Below are positions 25,637-34,009 of a stretch of 42,954 nucleotides of DNA, in pieces. This DNA is from Ancylobacter amanitiformis (lineage in GTDB: Bacteria; Pseudomonadota; Alphaproteobacteria; Rhizobiales; Xanthobacteraceae). The translations under genes and the position numbers were made by a program. The DNA is taken from assembly GCF_030814815.1 (NCBI RefSeq), contig NZ_JAUSVR010000026.1, positions 1-42,954 on the forward strand, given 5' to 3'. The notes beneath the pieces were generated by a model. That model did not search any database, was not told where the DNA came from, and saw only the letters and a list, made by a program, of their open reading frames with translations. The stretch's first letter is position 1, and every line of letters begins with the position of its first letter.

Positions 25637-26388
25637 CGGAGCGGCGCGCGCTTGGAAACGTCGCGGTCGTCATTCCCTGCCTCGACGAGGAGGAAGCCAT
25701 CGCGGCGGTCGTGCGCGAGGCGCTGGCCGAGGGCGTCGGCGAGGTGATCGTCGTCGACAACGGCTCGCGCGACGACACGGCCGGGCAAGCGGCGGCGGCT
25801 GGGGCGCGGGTGGTGTCGCAGCCGCTGCGAGGCTATGGCCGCGCCTGTGCCGCCGGGCTCGCCGCCGTCGGTCCCGAGACCGACATCGTCTGTTTCCTCG
25901 ACGGCGACGGCAGCGACGTACCCGCCTTCCTGCCCACCGTGGTGGAGCCGGTGGCGGCCGGCACGGCGGATTTCGTCATGGGGTCGCGGCTGCGCGGACA
26001 ACGCGAACCCGGCTCCATGACGCCGCAGCAACTCGTCGCCGGCCGGCTCGCGGGCGTGCTCCTGCGCATCACCTATGGTGTGCGTTTCACCGACATGTCG
26101 CCGCTGCGGGCGATGCGGACCGATCGCCTCGTCGCGCTCGGCATGCGCGAGCAGACCTATGGCTGGAACCTCGAAATGCAGATGCGCGCGGCGGGCGCCG
26201 GCCTGCGGTGCCTCGAAGTGCCGGTCGACCATCGCTGCCGGCGCGGGGGGCAGTCCAAGGTCTCCGGCAATCTCGCGGCCGGGCTGAGTGCGGCCTGGAA
26301 GATATCCACCACCTTCATACGCCTGGCGTGGCACCAGCGCGCGGGGCGCAGTCCCGAGCCGGCGGTGGTTCCCGTGGCGCGGCGCTGA
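25633..26388 (+). CDS. Family 2 glycosyltransferase (polyprenyl-phosphate sugar synthase-like)
   Basis: The product is 251 aa. The GT2 core is clear: VVIPCLDEEEAIAAVVREAL, VIVVDNGSRDDTA, VCFLDGDGSD (metal-binding acidic motif) and VMGSRLRG. The arrangement resembles dolichyl/undecaprenyl-phosphate sugar synthases without the C-terminal membrane helices. It overlaps DUF2064 by ATGA and is followed by an epimerase and an SMR-type exporter, as expected for a lipid-linked sugar pathway. The sugar is unknown. Confidence 0.88.
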   Translation: MTERRALGNVAVVIPCLDEEEAIAAVVREALAEGVGEVIVVDNGSRDDTAGQAAAAGARVVSQPLRGYGRACAAGLAAVGPETDIVCFLDGDGSDVPAFLPTVVEPVAAGTADFVMGSRLRGQREPGSMTPQQLVAGRLAGVLLRITYGVRFTDMSPLRAMRTDRLVALGMREQTYGWNLEMQMRAAGAGLRCLEVPVDHRCRRGGQSKVSGNLAAGLSAAWKISTTFIRLAWHQRAGRSPEPAVVPVARR

Positions 26389-26406
26389 CCGATCAGGGAG
26401 AAAGTC

Positions 26407-27477
26407 ATGCACATCCTCCTCACCGGGGCCGCCGGCTTCATCGGCCGGCACGTGCTCGAGCAGCTTCTCGCGCATGGTCACGAGGTGCGCGCGCTCGATT
26501 CGATGCGGCCGGACGTGCACCGTTCCGGCACCGCGTGGACGCCTCCTCGCGGTGTCGAGGCGCTGGTGGGGGACGTGCGTGACAGGGCGTTCGTGTCGCG
26601 GGCGGTAAGCGGCGTCGATGCGGTCATCCACCTTGCCGCCAAAGTGGGCCTCGGCGTCGATCTCGACGACATGCCGGACTATGCGTCCTCCAATGATGTC
26701 GGCACCGCCGAACTTCTGGCGGGGATGGCGCGCGCGGGCGTCTCGCGGCTGACACTGGCGAGTTCCATGGTGGTCTATGGCGAGGGCTTCGGCCGCTGCC
26801 CCGCGCATGGCTCCGTGAGGCCCGGTCCACGGCTCGAAAGCGCGCTCGCCGCCGGCGATTTCGAGCCGCCCTGCCCGATCTGCGCCCTCGCCCTCGCCGT
26901 CGGGCTGGTGGATGAGGAGACACCCTTCGATCCCCGCAACGCCTATGCGACCAGCAAGGCGGCACAGGAATTCTACGCCGCCAACTGGGCGCGGGCGGCG
27001 GGCGGCTCAGCGGCGATGATGCGCTACCATAATGTGTACGGTCCCGGCATGCCGCGCGACACACCCTATGCCGGTGTCGCCTCCATCTTCACCTCCGCGC
27101 TGCGGCGCGGCGAGGCGCCGCGTGTGTTCGAGGACGGGCGGCAACGACGCGACTTCGTGCATGTGCGGGACGTCGCGGCTGCGACCGTGCGTGCCTGCGA
27201 GCGGCATGTCGAGGGTGTCCGGGCCTATAATGTCGGTTCGGGCATTCCGCGCACCGTGGGGGATATGGCGCTGGCGCTGGCGTTGGCCCTGCACGGACCG
27301 GCGCCTGTGGTGACCGGCCAGTACCGGCTCGGCGACGTCCGTCACATAACGGCCGACTCGTCCCGGCTGCGGCGCGAACTCGGCTGGGCGCCGGCGGTCG
27401 ATTTCGCCGACGGCATGACCGAGCTGGCGGCTCTGTCGGTGGAGCAACCGGCGCGACCGCGCGTGGCAGCAGGATGA
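26407..27477 (+). CDS. NAD-dependent nucleotide-sugar epimerase/dehydratase (extended SDR) with a Cys-rich insert
   Basis: The product is 356 aa. TGAAGFIG (6-13) binds NAD; YATSK (Y180, K184) is the catalytic pair; NVYGPGMPRDTPYAGV and RDFVHVRDVA are typical of sugar epimerases. An insert before the active-site Tyr holds C131, H134, C156 and C159 (CPAH...CPIC), which looks like a metal or redox site and is absent from standard GalE/RmlB enzymes. GGAGAAAG precedes the ATG. It overlaps the SMR-type gene by ATGA. Confidence 0.88.
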   Translation: MHILLTGAAGFIGRHVLEQLLAHGHEVRALDSMRPDVHRSGTAWTPPRGVEALVGDVRDRAFVSRAVSGVDAVIHLAAKVGLGVDLDDMPDYASSNDVGTAELLAGMARAGVSRLTLASSMVVYGEGFGRCPAHGSVRPGPRLESALAAGDFEPPCPICALALAVGLVDEETPFDPRNAYATSKAAQEFYAANWARAAGGSAAMMRYHNVYGPGMPRDTPYAGVASIFTSALRRGEAPRVFEDGRQRRDFVHVRDVAAATVRACERHVEGVRAYNVGSGIPRTVGDMALALALALHGPAPVVTGQYRLGDVRHITADSSRLRRELGWAPAVDFADGMTELAALSVEQPARPRVAAG

Positions 27478-27842
27478 CGCGTGCGGCCTTGATCGCCCTG
27501 ATTCTCGCCAGCGTAGCGCTCAACGCGCTCGCGCAGATACTGCTGCGGATAGGTGCACGATCTGCCGCCCAATCGGGGAATGGTTCGGTGCTCGCCGGAT
27601 TCGTGGATCTGGCATTTCGCCCCGCCATTCTGGCGGGGCTGGCCTGCTATGGATTCAGCCTGCTGACGTGGCTCTACGTGCTGGGCCGCATCGAGGTCTC
27701 CTTTGCCTATCCTTTTCTCGCGCTCGGATTCGTGCTGGTGGCGCTGGCGGGTTGGCAGTTGCTCGGGGAGCCGATGTCGCCCGCCCGCGCAACGGGAATC
27801 GGCGTTATCCTCGTCGGCGTGCTCATATTGGCGCGGAGCTAG
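27474..27842 (+). CDS. SMR/EamA-like small membrane transporter (ArnE-like flippase candidate)
   Basis: The product is 122 aa with four membrane helices: IALILASVALNALAQILLRIGA, ILAGLACYGFSLLTWLYVLGRIEVSFAYPFLALGFVLVALAGWQLLGE and the last VILVGVLILAR. The sequence resembles half-size DMT proteins such as ArnE/ArnF, which flip undecaprenyl-phosphate-linked sugars. It is coupled to the epimerase by ATGA, which supports a flippase rather than a drug-efflux role. Direct evidence for the substrate is lacking. Confidence 0.85.
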   Translation: MTRAALIALILASVALNALAQILLRIGARSAAQSGNGSVLAGFVDLAFRPAILAGLACYGFSLLTWLYVLGRIEVSFAYPFLALGFVLVALAGWQLLGEPMSPARATGIGVILVGVLILARS

Positions 27843-27946
27843 CGGGATTTCGTCGCTGAGCCTATCTAGGTGATCTGCCGAAATCCTCTGAGACATCGCG
27901 AAGGCTCGGGTGGGAAGGAACCATCCGCGCATCGGGAGTGCGAAAC

Positions 27947-28582
27947 ATGAAGACGGACGATCTCATCGATCTGCTCGCGAAGGACGCAGCGCCGCAATGG
28001 CCGTTCCGCACGCTGTACATCGCCGCGCTTTGCTGCGGCATCGTCCTCGCCGGCGTGCTGTTCTTCACGATGGTCGGTCTGCGGCCGAACTTCGCGCAGG
28101 CGGCCGAGACGCTCCGTTTCCCGCTCAAATTCGTACTGATGCTGCCATTGGCGATAGGCGCGGCGGGAGTGACGTTGGCGACGGCGCAACCAGCCGCGGA
28201 CAGTGGCATCTGGGGCTGGCTTCTCGGTGCGGCGTTGGCACTTGCGGCCGGCGCGATCGCAAGTGAACTCTATGTGCTTCCGCCCGAGCTGTGGATGACC
28301 AATCTGGTCGGCCATAACGCTGCTTTCTGCCTGCGGACCATCCCCATGCTGGCCGCGGGGCCCCTGCTGTGCCTGCTGTTCGTGCTTCGCCGGGGCGCGC
28401 CGACCCACCCCGGTCGCACCGGGGCATGGGCCGGATTGGCGGCAGGCGCGATCGGTGCGACCTGGTATGCGGCGCATTGCCCGGATGACAGCCCGCTCTT
28501 CGTCGCCGTCTGGTACAGCCTGGGCATATTGATGATGACGCTTGCCGGCTATGTGAGCGGCCGTCACCTGCTGCGCTGGTAG
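27947..28582 (+). CDS. NrsF/OsrA-family (DUF1109) membrane anti-sigma factor 1
   Basis: The product is 211 aa with the DUF1109 opening MKTDDLIDLLAKDAAPQWP and six membrane helices. Two cysteines, C128 (NAAFCLRTIP) and C178 (AHCPDDSPLF), match the paired Cys that NrsF of Caulobacter and OsrA of Bradyrhizobium use to sense oxidants or metals and release an ECF factor. GGGAG precedes ATG 27947. Unlike the usual arrangement, no ECF gene is adjacent; the upstream neighbours are sugar-pathway genes. A second copy follows directly. Confidence 0.92.
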   Translation: MKTDDLIDLLAKDAAPQWPFRTLYIAALCCGIVLAGVLFFTMVGLRPNFAQAAETLRFPLKFVLMLPLAIGAAGVTLATAQPAADSGIWGWLLGAALALAAGAIASELYVLPPELWMTNLVGHNAAFCLRTIPMLAAGPLLCLLFVLRRGAPTHPGRTGAWAGLAAGAIGATWYAAHCPDDSPLFVAVWYSLGILMMTLAGYVSGRHLLRW

Positions 28583-28642
28583 CCGCGTCGTTCGCGCAAC
28601 GCCCGCCATCGGCCCCGTCCTCACGTGAGCCGCCGACGGGAC

Positions 28643-28669
28643 TGTAACGAAAGCGCACGGTTCTACGTA
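28643..28669 (+). promoter_or_regulatory. ECF-type promoter, upstream of the second NrsF gene
   Basis: TGTAAC at 28643-28648, 17 bases, then CGTA at 28666-28669. Transcription would start near 28676, giving a 27-base leader with GGGAGG before the GTG at 28703. The site would place an anti-sigma gene under the sigma factor it restrains. Confidence 0.72.
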
Positions 28670-28702
28670 TCTCCTGGCATGAGAGCGACGTGGGAGGCTG
28701 AT

Positions 28703-29338
28703 GTGAAGACCGATGAACTCATCGAGCTTCTGGCGCAGGACGCCGCCCCATCCTGGCCCTATCGCGCCGTCTTCCTGGTGGCGGCGATCGGCGGCGTGGT
28801 GATGTCGGCCCTGGTGTTCCATTCGTTCATCGGGGTTCGTCCCGATTTCGACCGTGCGCTGGAAACGGTCCGGTTTCTTTTCAAGTTTGTGCTCACGATC
28901 GCGCTTGCCGTGGGAGCCACCGGCCTCGCTTTGACGATGTCCCGCCCCGGCGCGCGGCGCGGCCGGTCGCTGAAGGCGCTGGCTGTCGCTCCCGTGCTGA
29001 TGGCGGGCGCGGTTGCCCTCGAACTGGCGGTGCGTCCATCCGGAACATGGGAGGCGAGCATGATCGGCCACAATGCCCGGTTCTGCCTCACCCTCATCCC
29101 GTTGCTCTCGCTGGCGCCGCTCATCTGTCTCATCGCCGCGCTGCGCCACGGGGCGCCCACCCAGCCGGGCCTGACGGGCGCCGTCGCCGGCCTCGGCGCC
29201 GCCGCCATCGCCGCCACGTTCTATGCCGCCAATTGCGACGACGACAGCCCGCTCTTCGTGGCCTTGTGGTATCCTATGGCCTTCGCGCTGGTGGCGGCGG
29301 CGGGCTGTGGCCTCGGCCGCCGCTTCCTGACATGGTGA
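28703..29338 (+). CDS. NrsF/OsrA-family (DUF1109) membrane anti-sigma factor 2
   Basis: The product is 211 aa, the same length as its neighbour, with the parallel opening VKTDELIELLAQDAAPSWP. The cysteines fall at exactly the same positions: C128 (NARFCLTLIP) and C178 (ANCDDDSPLF). The two proteins differ at many other sites, so the duplication is old. I chose GTG 28703 for the GGGAGG site and alignment with paralogue 1. It has its own ECF-type promoter, while copy 1 appears to be read from upstream, so the two could be expressed differently. Confidence 0.92.
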   Translation: MKTDELIELLAQDAAPSWPYRAVFLVAAIGGVVMSALVFHSFIGVRPDFDRALETVRFLFKFVLTIALAVGATGLALTMSRPGARRGRSLKALAVAPVLMAGAVALELAVRPSGTWEASMIGHNARFCLTLIPLLSLAPLICLIAALRHGAPTQPGLTGAVAGLGAAAIAATFYAANCDDDSPLFVALWYPMAFALVAAAGCGLGRRFLTW

Positions 29339-29360
29339 CACGAGCGGCGATCGCGTGGCT

Positions 29361-29960
29361 CTATGCGGCCCGATCCGCGCCGCCGTCGAGAAGGGCGAAC
29401 GCGCCGCCAATCACGCCCTCGAGCGTCGCGCGTTCCGGCCGCACCCGGGCGAGCACGCGCACGCCCATCAGCACGCCGAGCAAATGGCGGGCGAGATCCT
29501 CGGCGGTCAGGGAACTGGTGATGGTGCCGTCGGCCTGCCCGGCGGCAACGCGTCCGAGGAAGAAGGCTTCAATCCGCGCGAGGACGTCGGCCACGTCGCC
29601 GTTGAACGCCGCGTCGAGCGGCGTCACTTCCAGCGCGGCATTGACCAGCATGCAACCCTTGTGTTCCTCGTCGCTCAGCGAGCGCGTGAGTATCTCCGCG
29701 AAGAACGCCCCGATCGCCGCGCGCGGTGCCATGCCCTCGCAGCGCCGGATGCGATCCGCGATGCTGCCCTGAACATAGTGGGCAAGCGCCTTGCGGTAGA
29801 AGGCCCGCTTGTCGCCGAACGCGTTGTAGATGCTGGCCCCGGTCAAGCCTGTGCTCTCGATGAGGTCGCGGACCGACGTCGCCTCATAGCCGCGACTCCA
29901 GAAGCAATGGACGGCGGCATCGAGCACCGCTCCCTCATCGAATTCCCTCGGTCTGGCCAT
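29361..29960 (-). CDS. TetR-family regulator (YxaF/QacR-like)
   Basis: The product is 199 aa. The HTH is AVHCFWSRGYEATSVRDLIESTGLTGASIYNAFGDKRAFYRKALAHYV, followed by the C-terminal TetR_C block GCMLVNAALEVTPLDAAFNGDVADVLARIEAFF. ATG 29960 begins MARPREFDE. It is divergent from a peroxiredoxin-like gene, and a palindrome at 30021-30036 lies between them. It probably represses the detoxification block at 30078-33662. Confidence 0.92.
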   Translation of the reverse strand: MARPREFDEGAVLDAAVHCFWSRGYEATSVRDLIESTGLTGASIYNAFGDKRAFYRKALAHYVQGSIADRIRRCEGMAPRAAIGAFFAEILTRSLSDEEHKGCMLVNAALEVTPLDAAFNGDVADVLARIEAFFLGRVAAGQADGTITSSLTAEDLARHLLGVLMGVRVLARVRPERATLEGVIGGAFALLDGGADRAA

Positions 29961-30020
29961 TCTTTCGTCCGTCCGTTCGCTCTGCGGGCACCTTGCCATC
30001 ATTCGCGCATGAGCGCATTA

Positions 30021-30036
30021 TAGAACGATCGAACTA
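30021..30036. promoter_or_regulatory. Probable operator of the 29361 TetR
   Basis: TAGAACG-AT-CGAACTA has a perfect CGATCG core and matching outer TAG/CTA, with an AA/AA mismatch in the arms. It lies between divergent genes. The TAGAACG half-site also occurs in the palindrome upstream of the amidase gene. Confidence 0.5.
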
Positions 30037-30077
30037 AAATGCGAACGCCCGCCCGATCGAGAGCCGAAGGACACCCG

Positions 30078-30731
30078 ATGTCTCTGGACCACGACCTCGC
30101 GGCGCTGAGGGCCGAGTTCGCGCGTACCGCACCAGAGGGCCGTCCGGCGCTCTACGCGGCCAAGATCGAGGCGTTGCGCGCCAGCTTCGCTGTCGACGAG
30201 GCCATCGGCGTGGGCGATGAGGCGCCCGATTTCACGCTTCCGAGCGCGGCCGGCGGCGGTGTGACGTTGGGCGAGCTTCTGCGGTCCGGCCCGGCGGTGG
30301 TCACCTTCTACCGGGGGGGCTGGTGTCCCTATTGCAACCTCCAGCTTCGCGCCTATCAGGCCATCCAGCCGCAGATCGCGGCACTCGGCGCCCGCCTCGT
30401 CGCCGTTTCGCCCCAGCTGCCGGACGGGTCGCTCGATGTCGCGGCGAGCAACGCGCTGACCTTCGATGTTCTGAGCGATGTGGGAAATCAGGTCGCGCGC
30501 CGTTACGGCCTTGTCTTCGCCCTTCCCGGGGAATTGCGCGACGCTCTGCGGTCGAACGGCAAACTCCTGCCCGAGATCAATGGGGACGACAGCTGGGAAT
30601 TGCCGGTACCCGCCACTTATGTGGTCGGCCAGAACCGGCGTGTGGCGGCGGTGGGGCTCGACATCGATTATCGAAACCGGATGTCGCCCGAGATGCTCGT
30701 GGCGTCCCTGCGCGCGCTGTCGCGGGGCTGA
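30078..30731 (+). CDS. Peroxiredoxin-like (AhpC/TSA) redoxin
   Basis: The product is 217 aa. A thioredoxin fold with FYRGGWCPYCNLQLRAYQ, where the peroxidatic Cys is followed by a CxxC resolving partner; GVGDEAPDFTLPSAAGG is the usual lead-in. It should reduce peroxides in the cytoplasm using thiols. ATG 30078 gives MSLDHDLAAL. It is the first gene of a TetR-linked block that includes an EamA exporter, a GST and an SDR. Confidence 0.92.
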   Translation: MSLDHDLAALRAEFARTAPEGRPALYAAKIEALRASFAVDEAIGVGDEAPDFTLPSAAGGGVTLGELLRSGPAVVTFYRGGWCPYCNLQLRAYQAIQPQIAALGARLVAVSPQLPDGSLDVAASNALTFDVLSDVGNQVARRYGLVFALPGELRDALRSNGKLLPEINGDDSWELPVPATYVVGQNRRVAAVGLDIDYRNRMSPEMLVASLRALSRG

Positions 30732-30734
30732 ACC

Positions 30735-31715
30735 ATGCCGGGCTCCCGGTCATCGGCCGCGCGTCGGGACACCCATCGGTCTCGCGTGCCCTCCTTTACC
30801 CCCCATCGAATCGCCGGCCTGCTCTGGGCGGCGCTGACGGTTGCGATCTTCTCCGGCTGGTTCGTGGTGACACGGTTCAGCGTCACCCGCGAACTCGGCA
30901 TCTGGGATATTGCGGCGCTCCGCTTCGGGATCGGCGCGCTGATCCTGTCGCCGGTCATATTCGGCAAGGGCAGAACCCTGCCTCGCGCGGCCTGGGGCGA
31001 GGGCTTCGTTTTCGCCCTGCTATGGGGCCTGCCCTTCGTCCTGCTCGTGGCGCTGGGCATTCAGCTGACATCGGCAGGACGGGCCGCCGCGGTCGCGCCA
31101 ACCCTCATGCCGGTTTTTGCCGGCCTCATCGGCTGGGCGATGTTCAGGCAACGCCCGACACCGCCGCGCTTCACCGGCTACGCCGCGATCGCCGCCGGCC
31201 TCGCCGGTCTGCTCGCCATCAACCCGAGCGGCGACGGCCTGCGCAGCATGGCGGGGTTCGCGGCCCTGAGCGCCGCGGCGGGCATGTGGGCGATCTACAC
31301 GCTTCTGTTCAGCCGGAGCGGACGCACCCCGATTCAGGCCGCCGCGCTGATCTGCCTCTGGTCCTCGGCCCTGCTGCTGCCGGTCTATCTCGGGTCGGGA
31401 TTCAGTCGCTTCGGGCTTGCGTCGGCGAGCGAGATTGCCCTCCAGGCGGGTTATCAGGGCGTGCTGATGAGCGCGGTGGCGGTGGTCACCTTCAATCGTG
31501 CCGTCTCGCGGCTCGGCGCGGGAGCCGCCGCCGCCATCATCGCGCTGGTGCCGGCCGGCGCCTCGCTGCTCGCCGTGCCCCTGCTCGGGGAAATGCCCTC
31601 ACTGATGGAGGCCGCAACCATCGCCCTCATCATCGCCGGGGTGGTGCTCGCGTCGCGCCCGACCCCGAAACCGCCTGCGCCTGCGATTCCGCGAACAGAA
31701 GGAAGCCTCCAATGA
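30735..31715 (+). CDS. EamA/DMT-family transporter
   Basis: The product is 326 aa with ten membrane helices in two EamA repeats (FSGWFVVTRFSVTRELGIWDIAALRFGIGALIL and later AVAVVTFNRAVSRLGAGAAAAIIALVPAGASLLAVPLLGE). The first 25 residues are Arg/Ser-rich, so the true start may be slightly later. It is 3 bp after the redoxin gene and overlaps the GST gene by ATGA. An efflux role for metabolites or toxicants is likely. Confidence 0.88.
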   Translation: MPGSRSSAARRDTHRSRVPSFTPHRIAGLLWAALTVAIFSGWFVVTRFSVTRELGIWDIAALRFGIGALILSPVIFGKGRTLPRAAWGEGFVFALLWGLPFVLLVALGIQLTSAGRAAAVAPTLMPVFAGLIGWAMFRQRPTPPRFTGYAAIAAGLAGLLAINPSGDGLRSMAGFAALSAAAGMWAIYTLLFSRSGRTPIQAAALICLWSSALLLPVYLGSGFSRFGLASASEIALQAGYQGVLMSAVAVVTFNRAVSRLGAGAAAAIIALVPAGASLLAVPLLGEMPSLMEAATIALIIAGVVLASRPTPKPPAPAIPRTEGSLQ

Positions 31716-32416
31716 TCCGCTTCTACTTCCACCCGACGCCTAACCCGATAAAGATCGCGCTGTTTCTCGAAGAGGCGGGTCTTCCCTATGAGATGGTCCC
31801 GGTCGACACCAGCAGGGGCGAGCAGCACATGCCGCCGTTTCGGGCGATCAACCCCAACGGCAAGGTGCCGGCCATCGTCGATACGGAAGGCGCAGGCGGG
31901 CGGGAGATAGCCGTCTTCGATTCGACCGCCATCCTGCTCTATCTGGCGGAAAAGACCGGCGCCTTCCTTGGCCGGCCAGAAGACCGGCCGGAGATGCTGT
32001 CCTGGCTCATGTTCCTCGGCAGTGGGCTCGGGCCGTTCTCGGGCCAGGCGGTCCATTTCCAGTTCGCCGCGCCGGAAGGCGAGGCGTATTCCAAGAACCG
32101 CTACCGGCGCGAAGCCGAGCGCCATTATCAGGTGCTGAATGACCGTCTGGCTGGACGGAAATTCATCATGGGGGATGATTATACCATCGCGGATATGTCG
32201 GCATGGGGGTGGCTCGCCCGTGCGGGGCGGGTGCGCAAGGGTGAGGACGACCCGCTCGGTCCCTTCCCCCACCTCAAGCGGCTGTTCGAGACGATTGACG
32301 CACGGCCGGCCGCCGCGCGTGCCCGCGAGGTCGGCAAGGATCACCCGTTCAAGATGACCAGCGACGAGGAAACGAGGCGCGCCCTATTTCCGTCGAACTA
32401 TCCGCCCGCCGCGTGA
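31712..32416 (+). CDS. Glutathione S-transferase family protein
   Basis: The product is 234 aa. The N-terminal thioredoxin-like domain reads YFHPTPNPIKIALFLEEAGLPYEMVPVDTSRGEQHMPPFRAINPNGKVPAIVD...FDSTAILLYLAEK, and the C-terminal helical domain contains FIMGDDYTIADMSAWGWLARAG. This resembles the YfcG/Ure2-like class. ATG 31712 overlaps the EamA stop. It should conjugate electrophiles or act as a disulfide reductase. Confidence 0.92.
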   Translation: MIRFYFHPTPNPIKIALFLEEAGLPYEMVPVDTSRGEQHMPPFRAINPNGKVPAIVDTEGAGGREIAVFDSTAILLYLAEKTGAFLGRPEDRPEMLSWLMFLGSGLGPFSGQAVHFQFAAPEGEAYSKNRYRREAERHYQVLNDRLAGRKFIMGDDYTIADMSAWGWLARAGRVRKGEDDPLGPFPHLKRLFETIDARPAAARAREVGKDHPFKMTSDEETRRALFPSNYPPAA

Positions 32417-32497
32417 AGGGTTCGGGCCGGCCACAGGGTTCGACGCACCAGCGCGCGTCCTCAAACCCCAGATCCATGACAATCAAGCGGTGAGGCC

Positions 32498-33304
32498 ATG
32501 AAGATTGAAAACAAGCGCGTTCTGATCACAGGCGGCTCCAGCGGCATCGGGCTTGCCCTTGCCGGCGCCCTGCTCGCGCGGGGAGCGCAGGTCGCCATCA
32601 GCGGTCGGCGGGCTGACCGCATCGCGCAGGCCCTGCAGGAGTTGAAGGCGCAGGGCTTCAGCGCCCACGGCATTGTCGCCGACGTGGCCTCGGCAGAAGG
32701 CCGGGCCGCGACGCTCAACGGGGCACTCGCTGCCCTTGGCGGTCTCGATGTCCTCGTCAACAATGCCGGCGGCGTCCGTGCCGGACGGCTCGAGAATACG
32801 CCCGAGGCGGAACTCCAGGCGATGATCGACGTCGATCTCGTGGCGCCGATCCTGCTGACCCGCGCCGCCTTGCCGGCGCTGCGGGAGAGTGGCAATGCGA
32901 CGGTCGTCAATGTCGCCTCCGGCATCGCCCTGATCGGCGCGCCCTTCTATGCCACCTACGCCGCCGTGAAGGCCGGCCTCGCGCGCTTTGGCGAATCGCT
33001 TCGGCGCGAGCTGAAGGGCGAGGGCATCCACGTGCTCACCGCCTATCCCGGCGGAACCGACACGCCGATGATGGCATCGAACCGCGCCGGCCCCGACCTC
33101 GGCTTTGCCCGCGAGCCGGCTTCCGCTGTCGCCGAGGCGATTGCCGACGGTCTCGAAACGGATGCCTTCGAGGTCATTCGCGGCGGCGAGATCCGCGCGC
33201 AGATGATCACCTTGAACCGTGAAAATCCCGCAGCGATCGACGAACGGTTTCTTGGGCTGAAGGCGGCACTGGAAGAGGCCGTGCGGGATCACTCGGCACT
33301 ATGA
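32498..33304 (+). CDS. Short-chain dehydrogenase/reductase
   Basis: The product is 268 aa. TGGSSGIG (11-18), NNAG and the catalytic YAAVK are all intact, in contrast to the SDR at 7219. The C-terminal 50 residues (AVAEAIADGLETDAFEVIRGGEIRAQMITLNRENPAAIDERFLGLKAALEEAVRDHSAL) extend beyond the minimal fold, as in SDRs of the DltE/YciK type. GAGG precedes the ATG. It belongs to the TetR-linked block. Confidence 0.92.
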   Translation: MKIENKRVLITGGSSGIGLALAGALLARGAQVAISGRRADRIAQALQELKAQGFSAHGIVADVASAEGRAATLNGALAALGGLDVLVNNAGGVRAGRLENTPEAELQAMIDVDLVAPILLTRAALPALRESGNATVVNVASGIALIGAPFYATYAAVKAGLARFGESLRRELKGEGIHVLTAYPGGTDTPMMASNRAGPDLGFAREPASAVAEAIADGLETDAFEVIRGGEIRAQMITLNRENPAAIDERFLGLKAALEEAVRDHSAL

Positions 33305-33314
33305 AAGGTGCGCT

Positions 33315-33334
33315 CGAAGGGTCTCTGCCCTTCG
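33315..33334. terminator. Small hairpin between SDR and ABM genes
   Basis: CGAAGGG at 33315-33321 pairs with CCCTTCG at 33328-33334. There is no T-run, so it may only attenuate or stabilise the transcript. Confidence 0.35.
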
Positions 33335-33359
33335 CGCCAGAGCTTCTTGGAGGACTATC

Positions 33360-33662
33360 ATGACCAGCATGTCGCTCTATGTGGAACTCAAGGCACGGCC
33401 GGGCAAGGAGGAAGTTGTCGCTGCCTTTCTTGCCGGCGCCCGCACCCTTGTGGAGGCTGAACCTGGCACCATTGCTTGGTTCGCGGTGCGTTTCGACAGC
33501 GATACCTTCGCCATCTTCGACGCCTTCGACGACGAGACGGGACGCGAGGCCCATCTTGCCGGACAGGTGGCCGCCGCGCTCATGGCGCAGGCCGACGATC
33601 TGCTGGCGACGCCCCCGGTGATCCGCAAAGGCAGCGTTCTCGCGGACAAGCTGCCGGCATGA
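33360..33662 (+). CDS. Antibiotic biosynthesis monooxygenase (ABM/YgiN-like) domain protein
   Basis: The product is 100 aa with the ABM fold signature LYVELKARPGKEEVVAAFLAGARTLVEAEPGTIAWFAVRFDSDTFAIFDAFDDETGREAHLAGQVAAALM. Small members act as quinol monooxygenases or dimeric redox enzymes without cofactors. TTGGAGGA precedes the ATG. It closes the TetR-linked block and ends at a strong hairpin. Confidence 0.9.
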   Translation: MTSMSLYVELKARPGKEEVVAAFLAGARTLVEAEPGTIAWFAVRFDSDTFAIFDAFDDETGREAHLAGQVAAALMAQADDLLATPPVIRKGSVLADKLPA

Positions 33663-33665
33663 GAA

Positions 33666-33696
33666 GACGGGCCATCCGCGTGCCGGATGGCCCGTC
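33666..33696. terminator. Terminator-like hairpin
   Basis: GACGGGCCATCCG at 33666-33678 pairs perfectly over 13 bp with 33684-33696, with a 5-base loop. It lies between the ABM gene and the convergent patatin remnant. Confidence 0.75.
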
Positions 33697-33705
33697 CGCT
33701 TCTCG

Positions 33706-33924
33706 CTATTCGTGTAGAATCAGGCCCGCGAGCGGATCATGCTCCTCGCGCCAGATGCCCCGCGCGATCGCGGCGCGCGTATCGGCATAGCCCGCGTTCC
33801 ATCTCGGCCTCAGGCTGGCGGCGCTGAAGAGGGCGCCGCCCCCCTGCAGCACCAGGGCGGTCTGGCCGACGGAATCCCCGATCGACGCCGAGGGGGGCGT
33901 GCCGGCAGGGCGTGGATGATCCAT
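33706..33924 (-). pseudogene. Patatin-like phospholipase remnant with the centre deleted
   Basis: The 72-residue frame joins the N-terminal oxyanion motif TALVLQGGGAL of patatin-like phospholipases directly to a C-terminal tail (RPRWNAGYADTRAAIARGIWREEHDPLAGLILHE) typical of the DUF3734-containing members. The GxSxG nucleophile and catalytic Asp are missing, as is nearly all of a protein normally over 300 aa. The open frame is preserved across the junction. An ECF-type promoter lies at 34010-34036 on the same strand. It is almost certainly non-functional as a lipase. Confidence 0.75.
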
Positions 33925-34009
33925 TCTGCAAGATCCCGAGTAACGATTGCGCCGGGAAAGCGGACATCTTCCGAGCTGCTCCGGATTTCTATGGAGGCCC
34001 TGTCATGTC

